Shown: positions 14,451 to 22,536, numbered from the stretch's first letter. The stretch is 25,789 bases of DNA from Euryarchaeota archaeon UBA495 (GCA_002496845.1 DALQ01000071.1:1-25789); one strand, 5' to 3'. Numbers and translations: made by a program. The notes: generated by a model from the letters alone, not told the origin.

Positions 14451-15257
14451 ATGATGTCGAGCGCTTCGCTAGGGCCAAGGGTCCTCATTCCTCTCTTTGT
14501 GGCGGTCCTCTTTGTTGGGCTTGGCAGCGGTGCGCTTCTCCAAGCGAACGTCAGCAACGCCCGATCGCCAGAGGTTCCGCTGAGCATCGATGCGTCCGAG
14601 GTCGCGGGGGTCAACCGCTACGTCATGGTGGAAGTGGACGATGGCGACAACGAAGAACGCCCTGAAGTCGCATGGTTGCTTCACAACTTCACCTTCACCG
14701 CCGTTGGTGTCAACGGCGAGGCCTTGGTCACGTGGGACTTTGGCGACGGTTCCACCGCCAGCGGAGGCACCGTGAGCCATGCCTTCGATGCCGCTGGCTT
14801 GCACACGGTGCGCGTGAGCACCGTTGGTCCCAATGGCGTTGATGAAGCGGCGCTTCAGGTGCGCGTTGACCTCGAAGGCGAGGTTGAATCCGACAACATG
14901 GAGTGCACCTGTGCACCCACTGGAAAGTCCACGCTGATCGACCTCCAGATCATCGAAGCACCCGTGCTGGTGACCGGTGAAGTTCGGGTGGCCCACGACG
15001 GAAGCAGCGAATCATGCAGCCTGCGCAACCCGCTGCAGGAATGCCACGTTCGTGTGCTGCTTGAGCGCGTCGAGGGCGGGGACGTGATTGAACAACAGGA
15101 ACTTCATGATGCGACCTTCCGCGAGAACGAGTTGGTCATCGCGTTCGAACTTGGTGAAGTCGACCTCGAGGACGGTCAAATCCTCCGCCTTCGTTTGGAG
15201 ACCGACCAGGTCCGCGATTGGCACAAGCCCAACACGTCGTGGACGATGACGGTCTGA
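14451..15257 (+). CDS. Exported PKD-domain protein
   Basis: 268 aa. An N-terminal hydrophobic helix (about 11-31, after one Arg) acts as signal peptide or anchor. A PKD beta-sandwich spans about 75-140 with the hallmark W-D-F-G-D-G-S (95-101), then S-H-A-F and a G-x-H-T-V-R-V strand (116-122). The C-terminal half (about 150-268) is a second, unassigned beta-rich domain with four Cys (152, 154, 189, 198) that could form disulfides outside the cell. PKD domains usually mediate surface protein-protein or polysaccharide contacts, so a cell-surface role is inferred. It starts with a double ATG at 14451 and ends 5 nt before the convergent small membrane protein gene. Confidence 0.85.
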   Translation: MMSSASLGPRVLIPLFVAVLFVGLGSGALLQANVSNARSPEVPLSIDASEVAGVNRYVMVEVDDGDNEERPEVAWLLHNFTFTAVGVNGEALVTWDFGDGSTASGGTVSHAFDAAGLHTVRVSTVGPNGVDEAALQVRVDLEGEVESDNMECTCAPTGKSTLIDLQIIEAPVLVTGEVRVAHDGSSESCSLRNPLQECHVRVLLERVEGGDVIEQQELHDATFRENELVIAFELGEVDLEDGQILRLRLETDQVRDWHKPNTSWTMTV

Positions 15258-15262
15258 ACGCG

Positions 15263-15505
15263 TCATGCCCGCTTGGCCACGGCGTCGGCGATCAAGGACA
15301 ACAGCCACCACCCAACCGGCAAGGCCAGCGTGGCCACGAGTGTGGTGACGACCAAGGTGGGGACGATGGCGCCGTCGCTGGCGCTCCAAGCCCACAGCGC
15401 TGTGGGCACAAGCACGATCCAAAGCCACCATCGCGCGGCCAAACTCGGCGTCCCTCGGCCTTCATGGTCTGGGATTGGAGCAAAGATGCGTTGCACCAGA
15501 CCCAT
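15263..15505 (-). CDS. Small two-TM membrane protein
   Basis: 80 aa, two hydrophobic helices (about 25-41 and 46-70) rich in Trp, with a basic C-terminus. No family recognised. It lies 43 nt downstream of lpd on the same strand, after an AAGGAGGA Shine-Dalgarno-like site that is rather far (15 nt) from the ATG, so it may be the last gene of the 2-oxoacid dehydrogenase operon. Convergent with the PKD gene. Confidence 0.7.
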   Translation of the reverse strand: MGLVQRIFAPIPDHEGRGTPSLAARWWLWIVLVPTALWAWSASDGAIVPTLVVTTLVATLALPVGWWLLSLIADAVAKRA

Positions 15506-15548
15506 GGATGAGCGGATGCGTCCTCCTTCAAGAAGAGGTGTCTGAGGC

Positions 15549-16979
15549 TCAGTTGGTGACGTGGATGGCGTGGCCCAAGGAAGCCAGCACGGCTTCGTGG
15601 GTCATTTCGGTCATCGTGGGGTGAGCATGGATGGTTCCTGCGAGGTCCTCGAGGACCGCGCCCATCTCCAAGGCGAGCGTCCATTCGCCCACCAGTTCGG
15701 AAATGTGGGTGCCCACGCCTTGGATGCCCAAGACGCGATGGTCGTCTTCTCGGGCCACGACGCGGATGAATCCGCCGGTCTTCTCCGCCTCCATGGTCAG
15801 GGAGCGGCCGTTCGCGGCCAAGGGGAACTTGCCAACGATGACCGGGTGTCCAGCGGCCTTGGCTTCGTCGGGGGACAGGCCCACGCTGACGATCTCAGGC
15901 TCGGTGAACACGATGGCTGGGACGCCAACGGGGTCGTAAGCACGGTTCTTTCCGGCGATGATTTCGGCGACCATTTCTCCTTGGAAGGAGGCGGTGTGGG
16001 CCAACATCTCGCCCATGTCGGACACGTCGCCGATGGCGTAAACGCCGCGCATGTTCGTTCGGCAGCCTTGGTCGACCTTGACGAAGCCGCGCTCGTCGAG
16101 CGCGACGCTGGTCGGTCCGAGGGCCGCGCTGTTCGGCTTGCGGCCGACGGTCACGAGGACCTTGTCGCAGGGGAGGCGTTCGGGTTCGGCGCCCTCCTTG
16201 GCGTCCTTCGGGCTATAGAGCAGGTCGAGTCCGTCTTTTCCTTCTTCGACGCCCTTGGCGAAGACGCCGGTGATGACCTTGATCTTCGATTTCTTGAGGG
16301 CCAATTCGAGGGGGCGACGGAGTTCCTTGTCGAAGATGGGCAGCACGCTGTCCATGGCTTCGACGACGGTCACTTCGCTGCCCAGCATCCGGTATGTGAT
16401 GCCGAGTTCGAGTCCGATGTAGCCGCCACCGACGACCACCAAATGCTTGGGGATGTCCGTCAGGTCCAGGGCGCCACGTGAGGAAATCACATGGTCGCTG
16501 AAGGGCATGAAGGGCAGTTCGATGGGCACGCTGCCGGTGGCGAGGATGACGTGTTCTGCGGTGATGACCGTCGCGTCGTCGCCGTCGCCAACGCGAACGG
16601 ATTTTGCGTCTTGGAATTCTGCCCAACCGTGAACGATTTCGACACCGGCCTTGCTGAGCAGCGTCTCAACGCCCTTGTTCAGGCGGTCGACGATGCCGTC
16701 CTTCCAGGCGACCACACCGGCCATGTCCACTTCTGCGGGAGAAGGCAGGCTGATGCCTTGGTGGCCGCCTTTCTTGGCGAACTTCGCCAACTTGTCGACC
16801 GTTTGGGCGACGTTGATCATCGCTTTCGAGGGGATGCAACCGCGGATGAGGCAGGTGCCACCGGAGCGCTCGCCTTCGACGATGACGGTGTCGAGACCCA
16901 GTTGGCCGGCGCGGATGGCGGCGACGTAGCCACCAGGGCCAGCGCCGATGACGAGAACTTGACAGGAACGTTGCTTCAT
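15549..16979 (-). CDS. lpdA: Dihydrolipoyl dehydrogenase (E3)
   Basis: 476 aa from the ATG at 16979, chosen because a GAGGTG Shine-Dalgarno lies 6 nt upstream; an in-frame GTG at 16988 sits inside that site. It is the FAD/NAD flavoprotein that reoxidises dihydrolipoamide on E2. Features: FAD-binding G-A-G-P-G-G (12-17), redox disulfide G-G-T-C-L-I-R-G-C-I-P-S-K (Cys43/Cys48), NAD-binding G-G-G-Y-I-G-L-E, the second FAD site A-I-G-D-V, and the C-terminal H-A-H-P-T-M-T-E with the active-site His453/Glu458. Last core gene of the lipA-E1alpha-E1beta-E2-lpd operon, coupled to E2. Confidence 0.97.
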   Translation of the reverse strand: MKQRSCQVLVIGAGPGGYVAAIRAGQLGLDTVIVEGERSGGTCLIRGCIPSKAMINVAQTVDKLAKFAKKGGHQGISLPSPAEVDMAGVVAWKDGIVDRLNKGVETLLSKAGVEIVHGWAEFQDAKSVRVGDGDDATVITAEHVILATGSVPIELPFMPFSDHVISSRGALDLTDIPKHLVVVGGGYIGLELGITYRMLGSEVTVVEAMDSVLPIFDKELRRPLELALKKSKIKVITGVFAKGVEEGKDGLDLLYSPKDAKEGAEPERLPCDKVLVTVGRKPNSAALGPTSVALDERGFVKVDQGCRTNMRGVYAIGDVSDMGEMLAHTASFQGEMVAEIIAGKNRAYDPVGVPAIVFTEPEIVSVGLSPDEAKAAGHPVIVGKFPLAANGRSLTMEAEKTGGFIRVVAREDDHRVLGIQGVGTHISELVGEWTLALEMGAVLEDLAGTIHAHPTMTEMTHEAVLASLGHAIHVTN

Positions 16980-16985
16980 CTCATC

Positions 16986-16991
16986 CACCTC
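16986..16991 (-). promoter_or_regulatory. Shine-Dalgarno GAGGTG for lpd, overlapping the E2 stop
   Basis: GAGGTG on the minus strand shares two bases with the E2 TGA and lies 6 nt before the lpd ATG. It decides the start at 16979. Confidence 0.65.
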
Positions 16992-18234
16992 ACATGAAGA
17001 TCGTCGCAGGGTGCTCCAGCAGCGTCTTGAGGCGCTGCACGAGCATCGCGCCGTCCCACCCGTCGACCACGCGGTGGTCGAAGGAGGACGAGAAGTTCAT
17101 CATGCGACGGACGACGACCTGGCCGTTCTTGACGACGGCTCGGTCGATGGCCTTGTGGACACCGAGGATGCCGACTTCGGGCTTGTTGATGATCGGCGTG
17201 GCGCCAAGACCACCCATGGCACCGAGGCTGGTGATGGTGAAGGTGGAGCCGGACAGTTGGGCGCTGGTGGCCTTGCCGTCGCGGGTCGCGGTCACGACCT
17301 CGCTCATCTGGCGGGCGGCGTCCCAAATGTCGAGCGCCTCGACGTGCTGCACGACGGGGACGTAGAGGCCGCGTTCGGTTTGGGTCGCGATGCCGAGGTG
17401 CACGGCTTCGTGGCGGACCACAGTCAAACGGTCGTCTTCGTAGTGGGCGTTGCAGATCGGGTGCTCGCCGAGGGCCTTGGCCAAGCCGAGCATGATGAAG
17501 GGCAAGTAGGTCAGTTTGGGCTGGCCGTCTTCGCGGTTGGCGTTGAGGTGCTGGCGCAGGGCTTCGAGTTCGGTGACGTCCACTTCCTCGAAGTACGAGA
17601 AGTGGGGGATGGTCGAGTAGGACGCGCTCATGCCGTCGGCGATGCGGCGGCGGAGTCCTGTGACCTTGATTTCCGTGGTTCCCGTGCGGCGTGAGCGGGC
17701 AGGGCCTGCGCTGGCCACGGCGCCGCCTCCAGCGACGTGGGCCTCGAGGTCGGCGCGCGTGATGCGGCCGGCTGGTCCGCTGCCGGCCACGGAGGTGAGG
17801 TCGACGCCAGCCTCGCGTGCGCTCATGCGGACGGCTGGGCTGGCGAGCGGACGCAGACCGGGCACGCGGGGCGTGACCGGTGCAGGTGGAGCGGCGGCTG
17901 CGGGAGCTGGAGCGGGGGCCGCTGCAGGGGCAGGGGCCGCTTCTGGTTCGGGCGCAGGAGCCGCCGCTTCGGCGGCGGAGGCGTTGCCTTCGCCTTCGAC
18001 TTCAAACTCGATGCACATCTCACCGACGGGCAGGATGTCGCCCACGTCGCCCACGCGCTTGACCACGACGCCGTTGACGGGCGAGGGGATTTCCACGGTG
18101 GCCTTGTCCGTCATGACGGACAGGATGGGTTGGTCTTCGGTGACGGTGTCGCCCACGGCGACCATCCATTCGACGACTTCGCCTTCGACGACGCCTTCTC
18201 CGATGTCTGGCAGTTTGAATGCGTAGATGCCCAT
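16990..18234 (-). CDS. 2-oxoacid dehydrogenase E2 (dihydrolipoyl acyltransferase, branched-chain type)
   Basis: 414 aa. One lipoyl domain (1-80) has the lipoylated Lys44 in M-T-D-K-A. It is followed by a long Ala/Pro-rich flexible linker (about 87-120), a peripheral subunit-binding domain (about 128-167: S-P-A-V-R, then G-S-G-P-A-G-R-I-T-R-A-D-L) and the CoA acyltransferase core (about 185-414) with S-S-F-D-H-R-V-V-D-G (catalytic His387, Asp391). It transfers the acyl group from its lipoyl arm to CoA and forms the core of the complex. The linker DNA (about 17870-17990) is extreme in G+C and repeat-like but only encodes the linker. AGGAGG lies 8 nt before the ATG, within the 3' end of E1beta. 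Confidence 0.96.
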   Translation of the reverse strand: MGIYAFKLPDIGEGVVEGEVVEWMVAVGDTVTEDQPILSVMTDKATVEIPSPVNGVVVKRVGDVGDILPVGEMCIEFEVEGEGNASAAEAAAPAPEPEAAPAPAAAPAPAPAAAAPPAPVTPRVPGLRPLASPAVRMSAREAGVDLTSVAGSGPAGRITRADLEAHVAGGGAVASAGPARSRRTGTTEIKVTGLRRRIADGMSASYSTIPHFSYFEEVDVTELEALRQHLNANREDGQPKLTYLPFIMLGLAKALGEHPICNAHYEDDRLTVVRHEAVHLGIATQTERGLYVPVVQHVEALDIWDAARQMSEVVTATRDGKATSAQLSGSTFTITSLGAMGGLGATPIINKPEVGILGVHKAIDRAVVKNGQVVVRRMMNFSSSFDHRVVDGWDGAMLVQRLKTLLEHPATIFM

Positions 18235-18237
18235 GTG

Positions 18238-19248
18238 TCATGCCTCCTGTGTCCGTACAATGGCCTCGGCGATGCGGCCGGGGCTTGGAAGGTAATCCCA
18301 CTCTGTGGTGTGGGGGAAGGGCGTGTCCCATCCGGTGACACGCTCGATCGGCGCCTCAAGGTGCCAAAAGCAGCGCTCCTGGATCGACGCGGACATTTCG
18401 GCGCCGAAACCGCTGGTCTTGGGTGCTTCATGGACGATGACGCAGCGGCCGGTCTTGCGGACCGACTCCACGACGGTGTCGCGGTCCCAAGGAAGCAAGG
18501 TCTGCAGATCGATGAGTTCGGCGTCGATGCCGGATTGACGGATGCCTTCCTCGGCGACGTGCACCATGGTGCCCCAAGCGATGACGGTGCATGCGCCGCC
18601 TTCCTTGACGACGCGGGCTTGCTCAAGCGGGATGCTGTAGTATTCCTCCGGGACTTCGCCGTCGGGGTGGCTGTTCCACGTGGGAACCTTGTGCGGATCA
18701 CCATAGAACGGGCCACGGTAGCAGCGCTTGGGCTCGAAGAAGACGACGGGGTCGTTGCACTCGATGGCCGAGGTCAGCAATCCCTTGGCGTTGTAGGGGT
18801 TCGAGCAGTACACGACCTTGAGTCCTGGCGTGTGGGTGAACTGCGCTTCTGGTGATTGGGAGTGGTGGTGGCCGCCCCTGATGCCGCCGCCTGCTGGCGT
18901 GCGGATGGTCACCGGCGTCCAGAATTCGCCGCCGGAGCGGTGACGGAGTTTGGCCATCTCGTTGACGATCTGGTCGTACGCAGGGAAGATGTAGTCCGCG
19001 AATTGGATCTCCATCACCGGGCGCAGGCCGTTGATGCCCATGCCAAAAGCGACGGCCGCGATGCCGCCTTCTGCGAGGGGGGAGTCGAAGACGCGGTGGG
19101 CGCCGTGGGCTTCCTGAAGTCCGGCGGTGACGCGGAACACGCCACCGAAGTAGCCGACGTCTTCACCGAAGATGACGACGTTGGGATCGCGCTGGAGTTG
19201 CAGGTCCAGCGCCGAATTGAGGGCTGCGATCATGTTCATTTTCGCCAT
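18238..19248 (-). CDS. bkdB: Branched-chain 2-oxoacid dehydrogenase E1, beta subunit
   Basis: 336 aa, transketolase-like pyrimidine-binding half of the ThDP enzyme. Visible features are F-G-E-D-V-G (27-32), S-P-L-A-E-G-G-I (56-63, with Glu60 contacting ThDP) and G-G-H-H-H-S-Q-S-P-E-A (125-135), a stretch close to that of mitochondrial branched-chain E1beta rather than the pyruvate enzyme. It pairs with E1alpha as a heterotetramer that decarboxylates branched 2-oxoacids. Its start is marked by GAGGTG overlapping the E1alpha stop, and its own stop is 3 nt before the E2 start, so the subunits should be made in step. The symbol is by analogy with bkd operons; substrate is inferred. Confidence 0.94.
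   Translation of the reverse strand: MAKMNMIAALNSALDLQLQRDPNVVIFGEDVGYFGGVFRVTAGLQEAHGAHRVFDSPLAEGGIAAVAFGMGINGLRPVMEIQFADYIFPAYDQIVNEMAKLRHRSGGEFWTPVTIRTPAGGGIRGGHHHSQSPEAQFTHTPGLKVVYCSNPYNAKGLLTSAIECNDPVVFFEPKRCYRGPFYGDPHKVPTWNSHPDGEVPEEYYSIPLEQARVVKEGGACTVIAWGTMVHVAEEGIRQSGIDAELIDLQTLLPWDRDTVVESVRKTGRCVIVHEAPKTSGFGAEMSASIQERCFWHLEAPIERVTGWDTPFPHTTEWDYLPSPGRIAEAIVRTQEA
18243..18248 (-). promoter_or_regulatory. Shine-Dalgarno AGGAGG for E2
   Basis: AGGAGG within the last codons of E1beta, 8 nt before the E2 ATG. Confidence 0.6.
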
Positions 19249-19253
19249 GATAC

Positions 19254-19259
19254 CACCTC
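19254..19259 (-). promoter_or_regulatory. Shine-Dalgarno GAGGTG for E1beta, overlapping the E1alpha stop
   Basis: GAGGTG shares bases with the E1alpha TGA and lies 5 nt before the E1beta ATG, the same arrangement as at E2/lpd. Confidence 0.6.
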
Positions 19260-20496
19260 ACTTCCCGAGCTCCTCACGCTGCTCTTGCACGTGCCATGGG
19301 ACCTCTTCGTAGACCTCGGTGAAGATCGTTGAGGCGGGAGGGTACGGGCCGTTGGCCAGGTCACCGAAGGTGCAGGCTTCCTTGTAGGCGGCCATCACTT
19401 CGGCATCAATGCGCTCGGTCAACGCGGTGTGCTTGTCCTCGTCCCACAAACCACGGCCGATGAGGTGGCCCTTCAGGCGCTCGATGGGATCGCCACCGGG
19501 CCAGTGCTTGAACTCGTCTTGCGGGCGGTAGGCGATTGGGTCGTCGGACGACGAATGCGCACCTGCGCGGTATGTGTAGACCTCGATGAAGGTCGGGCCA
19601 AGGCCCGCTCCGGCACGGTCGCGCGCCCACTTGGTGACCGCGTAGAGCGCGAGGAAGTCGTTGCCGTCGACGCGGAAGGAGGGGATGTCGTAGGCCAAGC
19701 CGCGCTCGGCAAAGGTGCGTCCGCCGGTGGCGAGGTTGGCGTGGGTCGAGATCGCCCACTGGTTGTTGACCACGTTGAGGATGACGGGCGGCTTGAACGT
19801 CGAAGCGAAGTTGACCGCATAATGGAAGTCGCCTTGAGCCGACGTGCCGTCGCCAAGCCACGTAATGCAGGCTTCGTCGAGTCCACGGTAGGCGGAGGCC
19901 ATCGCGACGCCGACCGCCTGAGGGAATTGGGTGCCCACGGGTGAGGAGATGGAAATGAAGCGTCCTTCTTTCCAGGTGTAGTGGACCGGCATTTGGCGTC
20001 CACGCACGTTGTCTTCGGTGTTGCCGATGCAGTGGCAGATCATGCTGACCATGTCGCGGCCACGGACGAATTGGGCGCCGGGCTGACGGTAGGAAGGGAA
20101 GAGCCAGTCTTGCTCTTCGAGGGCCATGGTTTGGGCGATGGCGATGGCTTCCTCACCAAAGGAGCGCATGTAGAAGGAGAGCAAACCGGTGCGCTGCATC
20201 TTCATCATACGGTCGTCGAAGATTCGCAGGCGCATCATGTGCTCCAAGCCCTTCAGAAGGGTCTCTTCGTCGAGGTTTGGATTCCATTCTCCGTGGGCGA
20301 CGTGCTCGTCGTCAAGGACGCGGATGAGGCCCACGGCATGGGTGGCCGTGTCTTGCGCAGAACAGTTCACTTCGGGCCTGTTGAGGTCGCCGGGTTGCTC
20401 GACGAATCCTTCGCCGAAGTCCGCCTCTTCACCGGGTCGGAACGGAGGGATGCCGATGGTGTAAGGCGCCTCGGTCGCGGTCAGGCGTTCGGGCAT
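19258..20496 (-). CDS. bkdA: Branched-chain 2-oxoacid dehydrogenase E1, alpha subunit
   Basis: 412 aa. The ThDP/Mg motif runs from G-D-G (215-217) to N-N (244-245). Residues 102-116, with G-L-L-S-F-Y-M-R-S-F-G-E-E, and the loop Y-R-A-G-A-H-S-S-S-D-D-P (309-320) match the branched-chain family; the latter corresponds to the phosphorylation loop of the mitochondrial enzyme, although no kinase is seen here. An N-terminal extension (about 1-75) is typical of branched-chain E1alpha. The ATG overlaps the lipA stop by one base (TGATG), and AGGTGGTGA lies 6 nt upstream inside lipA, so translation is coupled. Confidence 0.95.
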   Translation of the reverse strand: MPERLTATEAPYTIGIPPFRPGEEADFGEGFVEQPGDLNRPEVNCSAQDTATHAVGLIRVLDDEHVAHGEWNPNLDEETLLKGLEHMMRLRIFDDRMMKMQRTGLLSFYMRSFGEEAIAIAQTMALEEQDWLFPSYRQPGAQFVRGRDMVSMICHCIGNTEDNVRGRQMPVHYTWKEGRFISISSPVGTQFPQAVGVAMASAYRGLDEACITWLGDGTSAQGDFHYAVNFASTFKPPVILNVVNNQWAISTHANLATGGRTFAERGLAYDIPSFRVDGNDFLALYAVTKWARDRAGAGLGPTFIEVYTYRAGAHSSSDDPIAYRPQDEFKHWPGGDPIERLKGHLIGRGLWDEDKHTALTERIDAEVMAAYKEACTFGDLANGPYPPASTIFTEVYEEVPWHVQEQREELGK

Positions 20497-21494
20497 CAGA
20501 CTTCACCACCTGAGGTCCGCCTATGGGGGTGTCGGTCCGCCGCGGCGCCGGGGCGCACGCGCACCGTCGCTCCGGGCATGCTGCCCTGCCAGTTTTCTTC
20601 GGTGCACGCACGAAGCAACAGGCCGGCCTTGAACGACGAGCGCACCAACGGGCCGCTGGCCACGCCAAGGAAGCCGAGTTCCATCGCGTGGTCTGCCCAT
20701 TCTTCGTAGCGTTCTGGCTCTGGGAAGCGGTCCACCGCCAAGTGCTTGGCCGAGGGAGCAAGGTACTGTCCGAGGGTGATCAAGTCCACGCCCGCTTCAC
20801 GAACGAGCGCCATGGCCTCTTCGAGTTCCTCGTCCGTTTCGCCGAGACCGACCATGATGGAGGTCTTGATCAGCAAGTCCGGGCGCAAGCGTCCGGCCTC
20901 GCGGAGGATGGACAGGGACTGGTCGAAGGACGCGCGGTGATCACGGACGGTCTTGTCCAAGCGGGGGACGCATTCGACGTTGTGCGCGAACACGCGGAGG
21001 GGTGCGCCGTCGAGCAGCATCGCCAAGGCCTCATGGTCGCCGGCAAGGTCCGAGCAGAGCAGTTCGAGGGTCACCTCGGGGCTGCGCTCGTGGACCGCGT
21101 CAAGGCAGGCCCGGTAATGGGATGCGCCGCTGTCGGCGAGGTCGTCGCGGTTGACCACGGTGATGACGGCGTGACGAAGCGGCATCGAGGCCACCGCGTG
21201 AGCCAGATGGGACGGCTCCTCAGGGTCCAGAGGCGGGGCCCGCTTGATGGTGCCCACCGCACAGAAGCGGCAGCCGCGGGTGCATTCCTGACCGGCGATC
21301 ATGAAGGTCGCGTCACCGCTGGACCAGCAGTCGTGGATGTTGGGGCAGCGCGCCTCTTCGCACACGGTATGGAGGGCGTTGTCCTTGACCGAGGCCTTGG
21401 TGTCTCGGAAGGCTTCCATCGCGTCGCCGGAAGGCAAGGTGGTGCGGAACCATCCCGGGAGCCGAGGCCGTTCGCTGGCCTCAGGTTTGGCCAT
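20496..21494 (-). CDS. lipA: Lipoyl synthase (radical SAM)
   Basis: 332 aa from the ATG at 21494. In-frame starts at 21521 and 21605 exist, but the longer one would nearly abut the divergent gene. LipA inserts two sulfurs into the octanoyl group on E2. The auxiliary-cluster triad Cys45/50/56 (C-E-E-A-R-C-P-N-I-H-D-C), radical-SAM triad Cys71/75/78 (C-T-R-G-C-R-F-C) and C-terminal V-R-S-S-F (284-288; Ser binds the auxiliary cluster; the usual motif is RSSY) are all present. First gene of the operon with the complex it activates; LipB is encoded 10 kb away. Confidence 0.95.
   Translation of the reverse strand: MAKPEASERPRLPGWFRTTLPSGDAMEAFRDTKASVKDNALHTVCEEARCPNIHDCWSSGDATFMIAGQECTRGCRFCAVGTIKRAPPLDPEEPSHLAHAVASMPLRHAVITVVNRDDLADSGASHYRACLDAVHERSPEVTLELLCSDLAGDHEALAMLLDGAPLRVFAHNVECVPRLDKTVRDHRASFDQSLSILREAGRLRPDLLIKTSIMVGLGETDEELEEAMALVREAGVDLITLGQYLAPSAKHLAVDRFPEPERYEEWADHAMELGFLGVASGPLVRSSFKAGLLLRACTEENWQGSMPGATVRVRPGAAADRHPHRRTSGGEV
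20503..20511 (-). promoter_or_regulatory. Shine-Dalgarno AGGTGGTGA for E1alpha
   Basis: This lies within the last codons of lipA, 6 nt before the E1alpha ATG, which itself overlaps the lipA stop as TGATG. Confidence 0.55.
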
Positions 21495-21613
21495 GGTCAG
21501 CGAGCGCCTCCCTCCGGCCATGGTGATGGGGACGGGGCGGGCGGCAAAAGGCTTCGTCACAGGACGCCAAAGCCAAGGACGAGGGTTCATGTTCTCAACG
21601 GCCACCTCGGGTC

Positions 21614-22360
21614 ATGGGCGAGAAGACCGTTCTGGTCACCGGTGGCGGCCGACGTTTGGGCGCAGCCACCGTTGCAGCCCTCGTCGACGCGGGTTGGTTT
21701 GTGCTGGTCCATGTGCGCACCTCGCGGGCGGAGGCGGACGCGCTTCTGGCCGATCTTTCCACCGCACACCAACGGGAGGTGGGGCGCGTCTTCTCCGCCG
21801 ATCTTGGCACCTCAGAAGGCGTGCGCTCGCTGGCGGATGCGGTGCTGGCTGATCAAACCGTGGTCGAACATGGCCTTGGTGGCCTGGTGCACAACGCCTC
21901 GGTCTTCTTTCCAAGCGAAGGCGAAGGAGCGCCTGCCGACATGGCGCGTGCCCGGCACGACCTCTGGATGCTTCACGTGGAGGCTCCCGTTCAGTTGACG
22001 GGTGCCTTGCAGGAGGCGCTCAAGCGCGGCAAAGGTTCGATCGTGTCGATGGTCGACACCTCATGGGGCAAAGCATGGCCTCATCTTGGCGACTATTCGG
22101 CCAGCAAGGCAGCCCTGCGCCAACGCACCTTGGGATGGGCCCTCGACCTTGCACCCCATGTGCGGGCCAATGCCGTGGCGCCGGGAGCCATCCTTGCCGC
22201 AGATTGGGAACAGGATGCCTTTGCGGACACCGTTGCTCGGCTTCCCTTGCAACGTTCGGGTCAACCTGAGGACGTGGCTGCAGCCGTCCGCTACTTCCTC
22301 GAAGCCCCATACGTGACCGGTCAAGTGCTGGCCGTCGACGGCGGATGGGGCCTCATTTGA
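21614..22360 (+). CDS. Pteridine-reductase-like short-chain dehydrogenase (PTR1/FolM type)
   Basis: 248 aa. The N-terminal T-G-G-G-R-R-L-G (9-16) is the T-G-x-x-x-R-[LI]-G cofactor motif typical of NADPH-dependent pteridine reductases. N-A-S-V-F (94-98) follows. Instead of the usual SDR Ser, the active site has Asp148 exactly 13 residues before Tyr161, with Lys165 (Y-S-A-S-K), the Asp-Tyr-Lys arrangement of trypanosomatid PTR1 (Asp181/Tyr194). This argues for reduction of a pterin or dihydrofolate rather than a generic alcohol. The bacterial relative FolM makes tetrahydromonapterin. Divergent from lipA; the tRNA-Leu gene is convergent just downstream. The exact substrate is inferred. Confidence 0.85.
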   Translation: MGEKTVLVTGGGRRLGAATVAALVDAGWFVLVHVRTSRAEADALLADLSTAHQREVGRVFSADLGTSEGVRSLADAVLADQTVVEHGLGGLVHNASVFFPSEGEGAPADMARARHDLWMLHVEAPVQLTGALQEALKRGKGSIVSMVDTSWGKAWPHLGDYSASKAALRQRTLGWALDLAPHVRANAVAPGAILAADWEQDAFADTVARLPLQRSGQPEDVAAAVRYFLEAPYVTGQVLAVDGGWGLI

Positions 22361-22374
22361 GGGCCTTTTCGTGG

Positions 22375-22457
22375 TACAGGGGGAGGGATTTGAACCCTCG
22401 AACCCATTCGGGACCGGAGCTTAAATCCGGCGCTTTTGACCACTCGGCCACCCCTGT
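22375..22457 (-). tRNA. tRNA-Leu (anticodon UAA)
   Basis: The minus strand folds as a class II tRNA: acceptor ACAGGGG/CCCCTGT with discriminator A, anticodon stem CCGGA/TCCGG with loop TTTAAGC (anticodon TAA), variable arm CCC-GAAT-GGG, and T arm GAGGG-TTCAAAT-CCCTC. The long variable arm and anticodon give Leu (UUA/UUG codons). A CCA is encoded directly after the discriminator (22372-22374). The D stem has an apparent C-A mismatch. No intron at the canonical 37/38 site. Confidence 0.95.
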
Positions 22458-22530
22458 GTCTGCGCCATACCGCCGGCCCCCTTCAGTCCGTCGGCATCCA
22501 TGCACGTGGAACACGGGGAATGGAAAACGG

Positions 22531-22536
22531 TTTAAC
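22531..22536 (+). promoter_or_regulatory. TATA-like box for the 974-aa surface protein
   Basis: TTTAAC lies 29 nt upstream of an in-frame GTG (22560) and 38 nt upstream of the ATG (22569). The spacing would suit a leaderless GTG start, so the start is not settled. Confidence 0.35.

Noticed and set aside
17870..17990. GC-rich quasi-repetitive DNA considered as a minisatellite or CRISPR-like array
   Set aside because: It encodes the Ala/Pro linker of E2; the repetition follows Ala and Pro codons with no spacer-repeat structure.
15561..18855. Long plus-strand frames (306 codons at 15561, 372 codons at 17737) opposite lpd, E2 and E1beta
   Set aside because: Antisense shadows of conserved enzymes.
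20523..21998. A 491-codon plus-strand frame across lipA and the 5' part of the SDR gene
   Set aside because: It lies antisense to lipA and out of frame with the SDR, both well supported. Composition is typical of a shadow frame.
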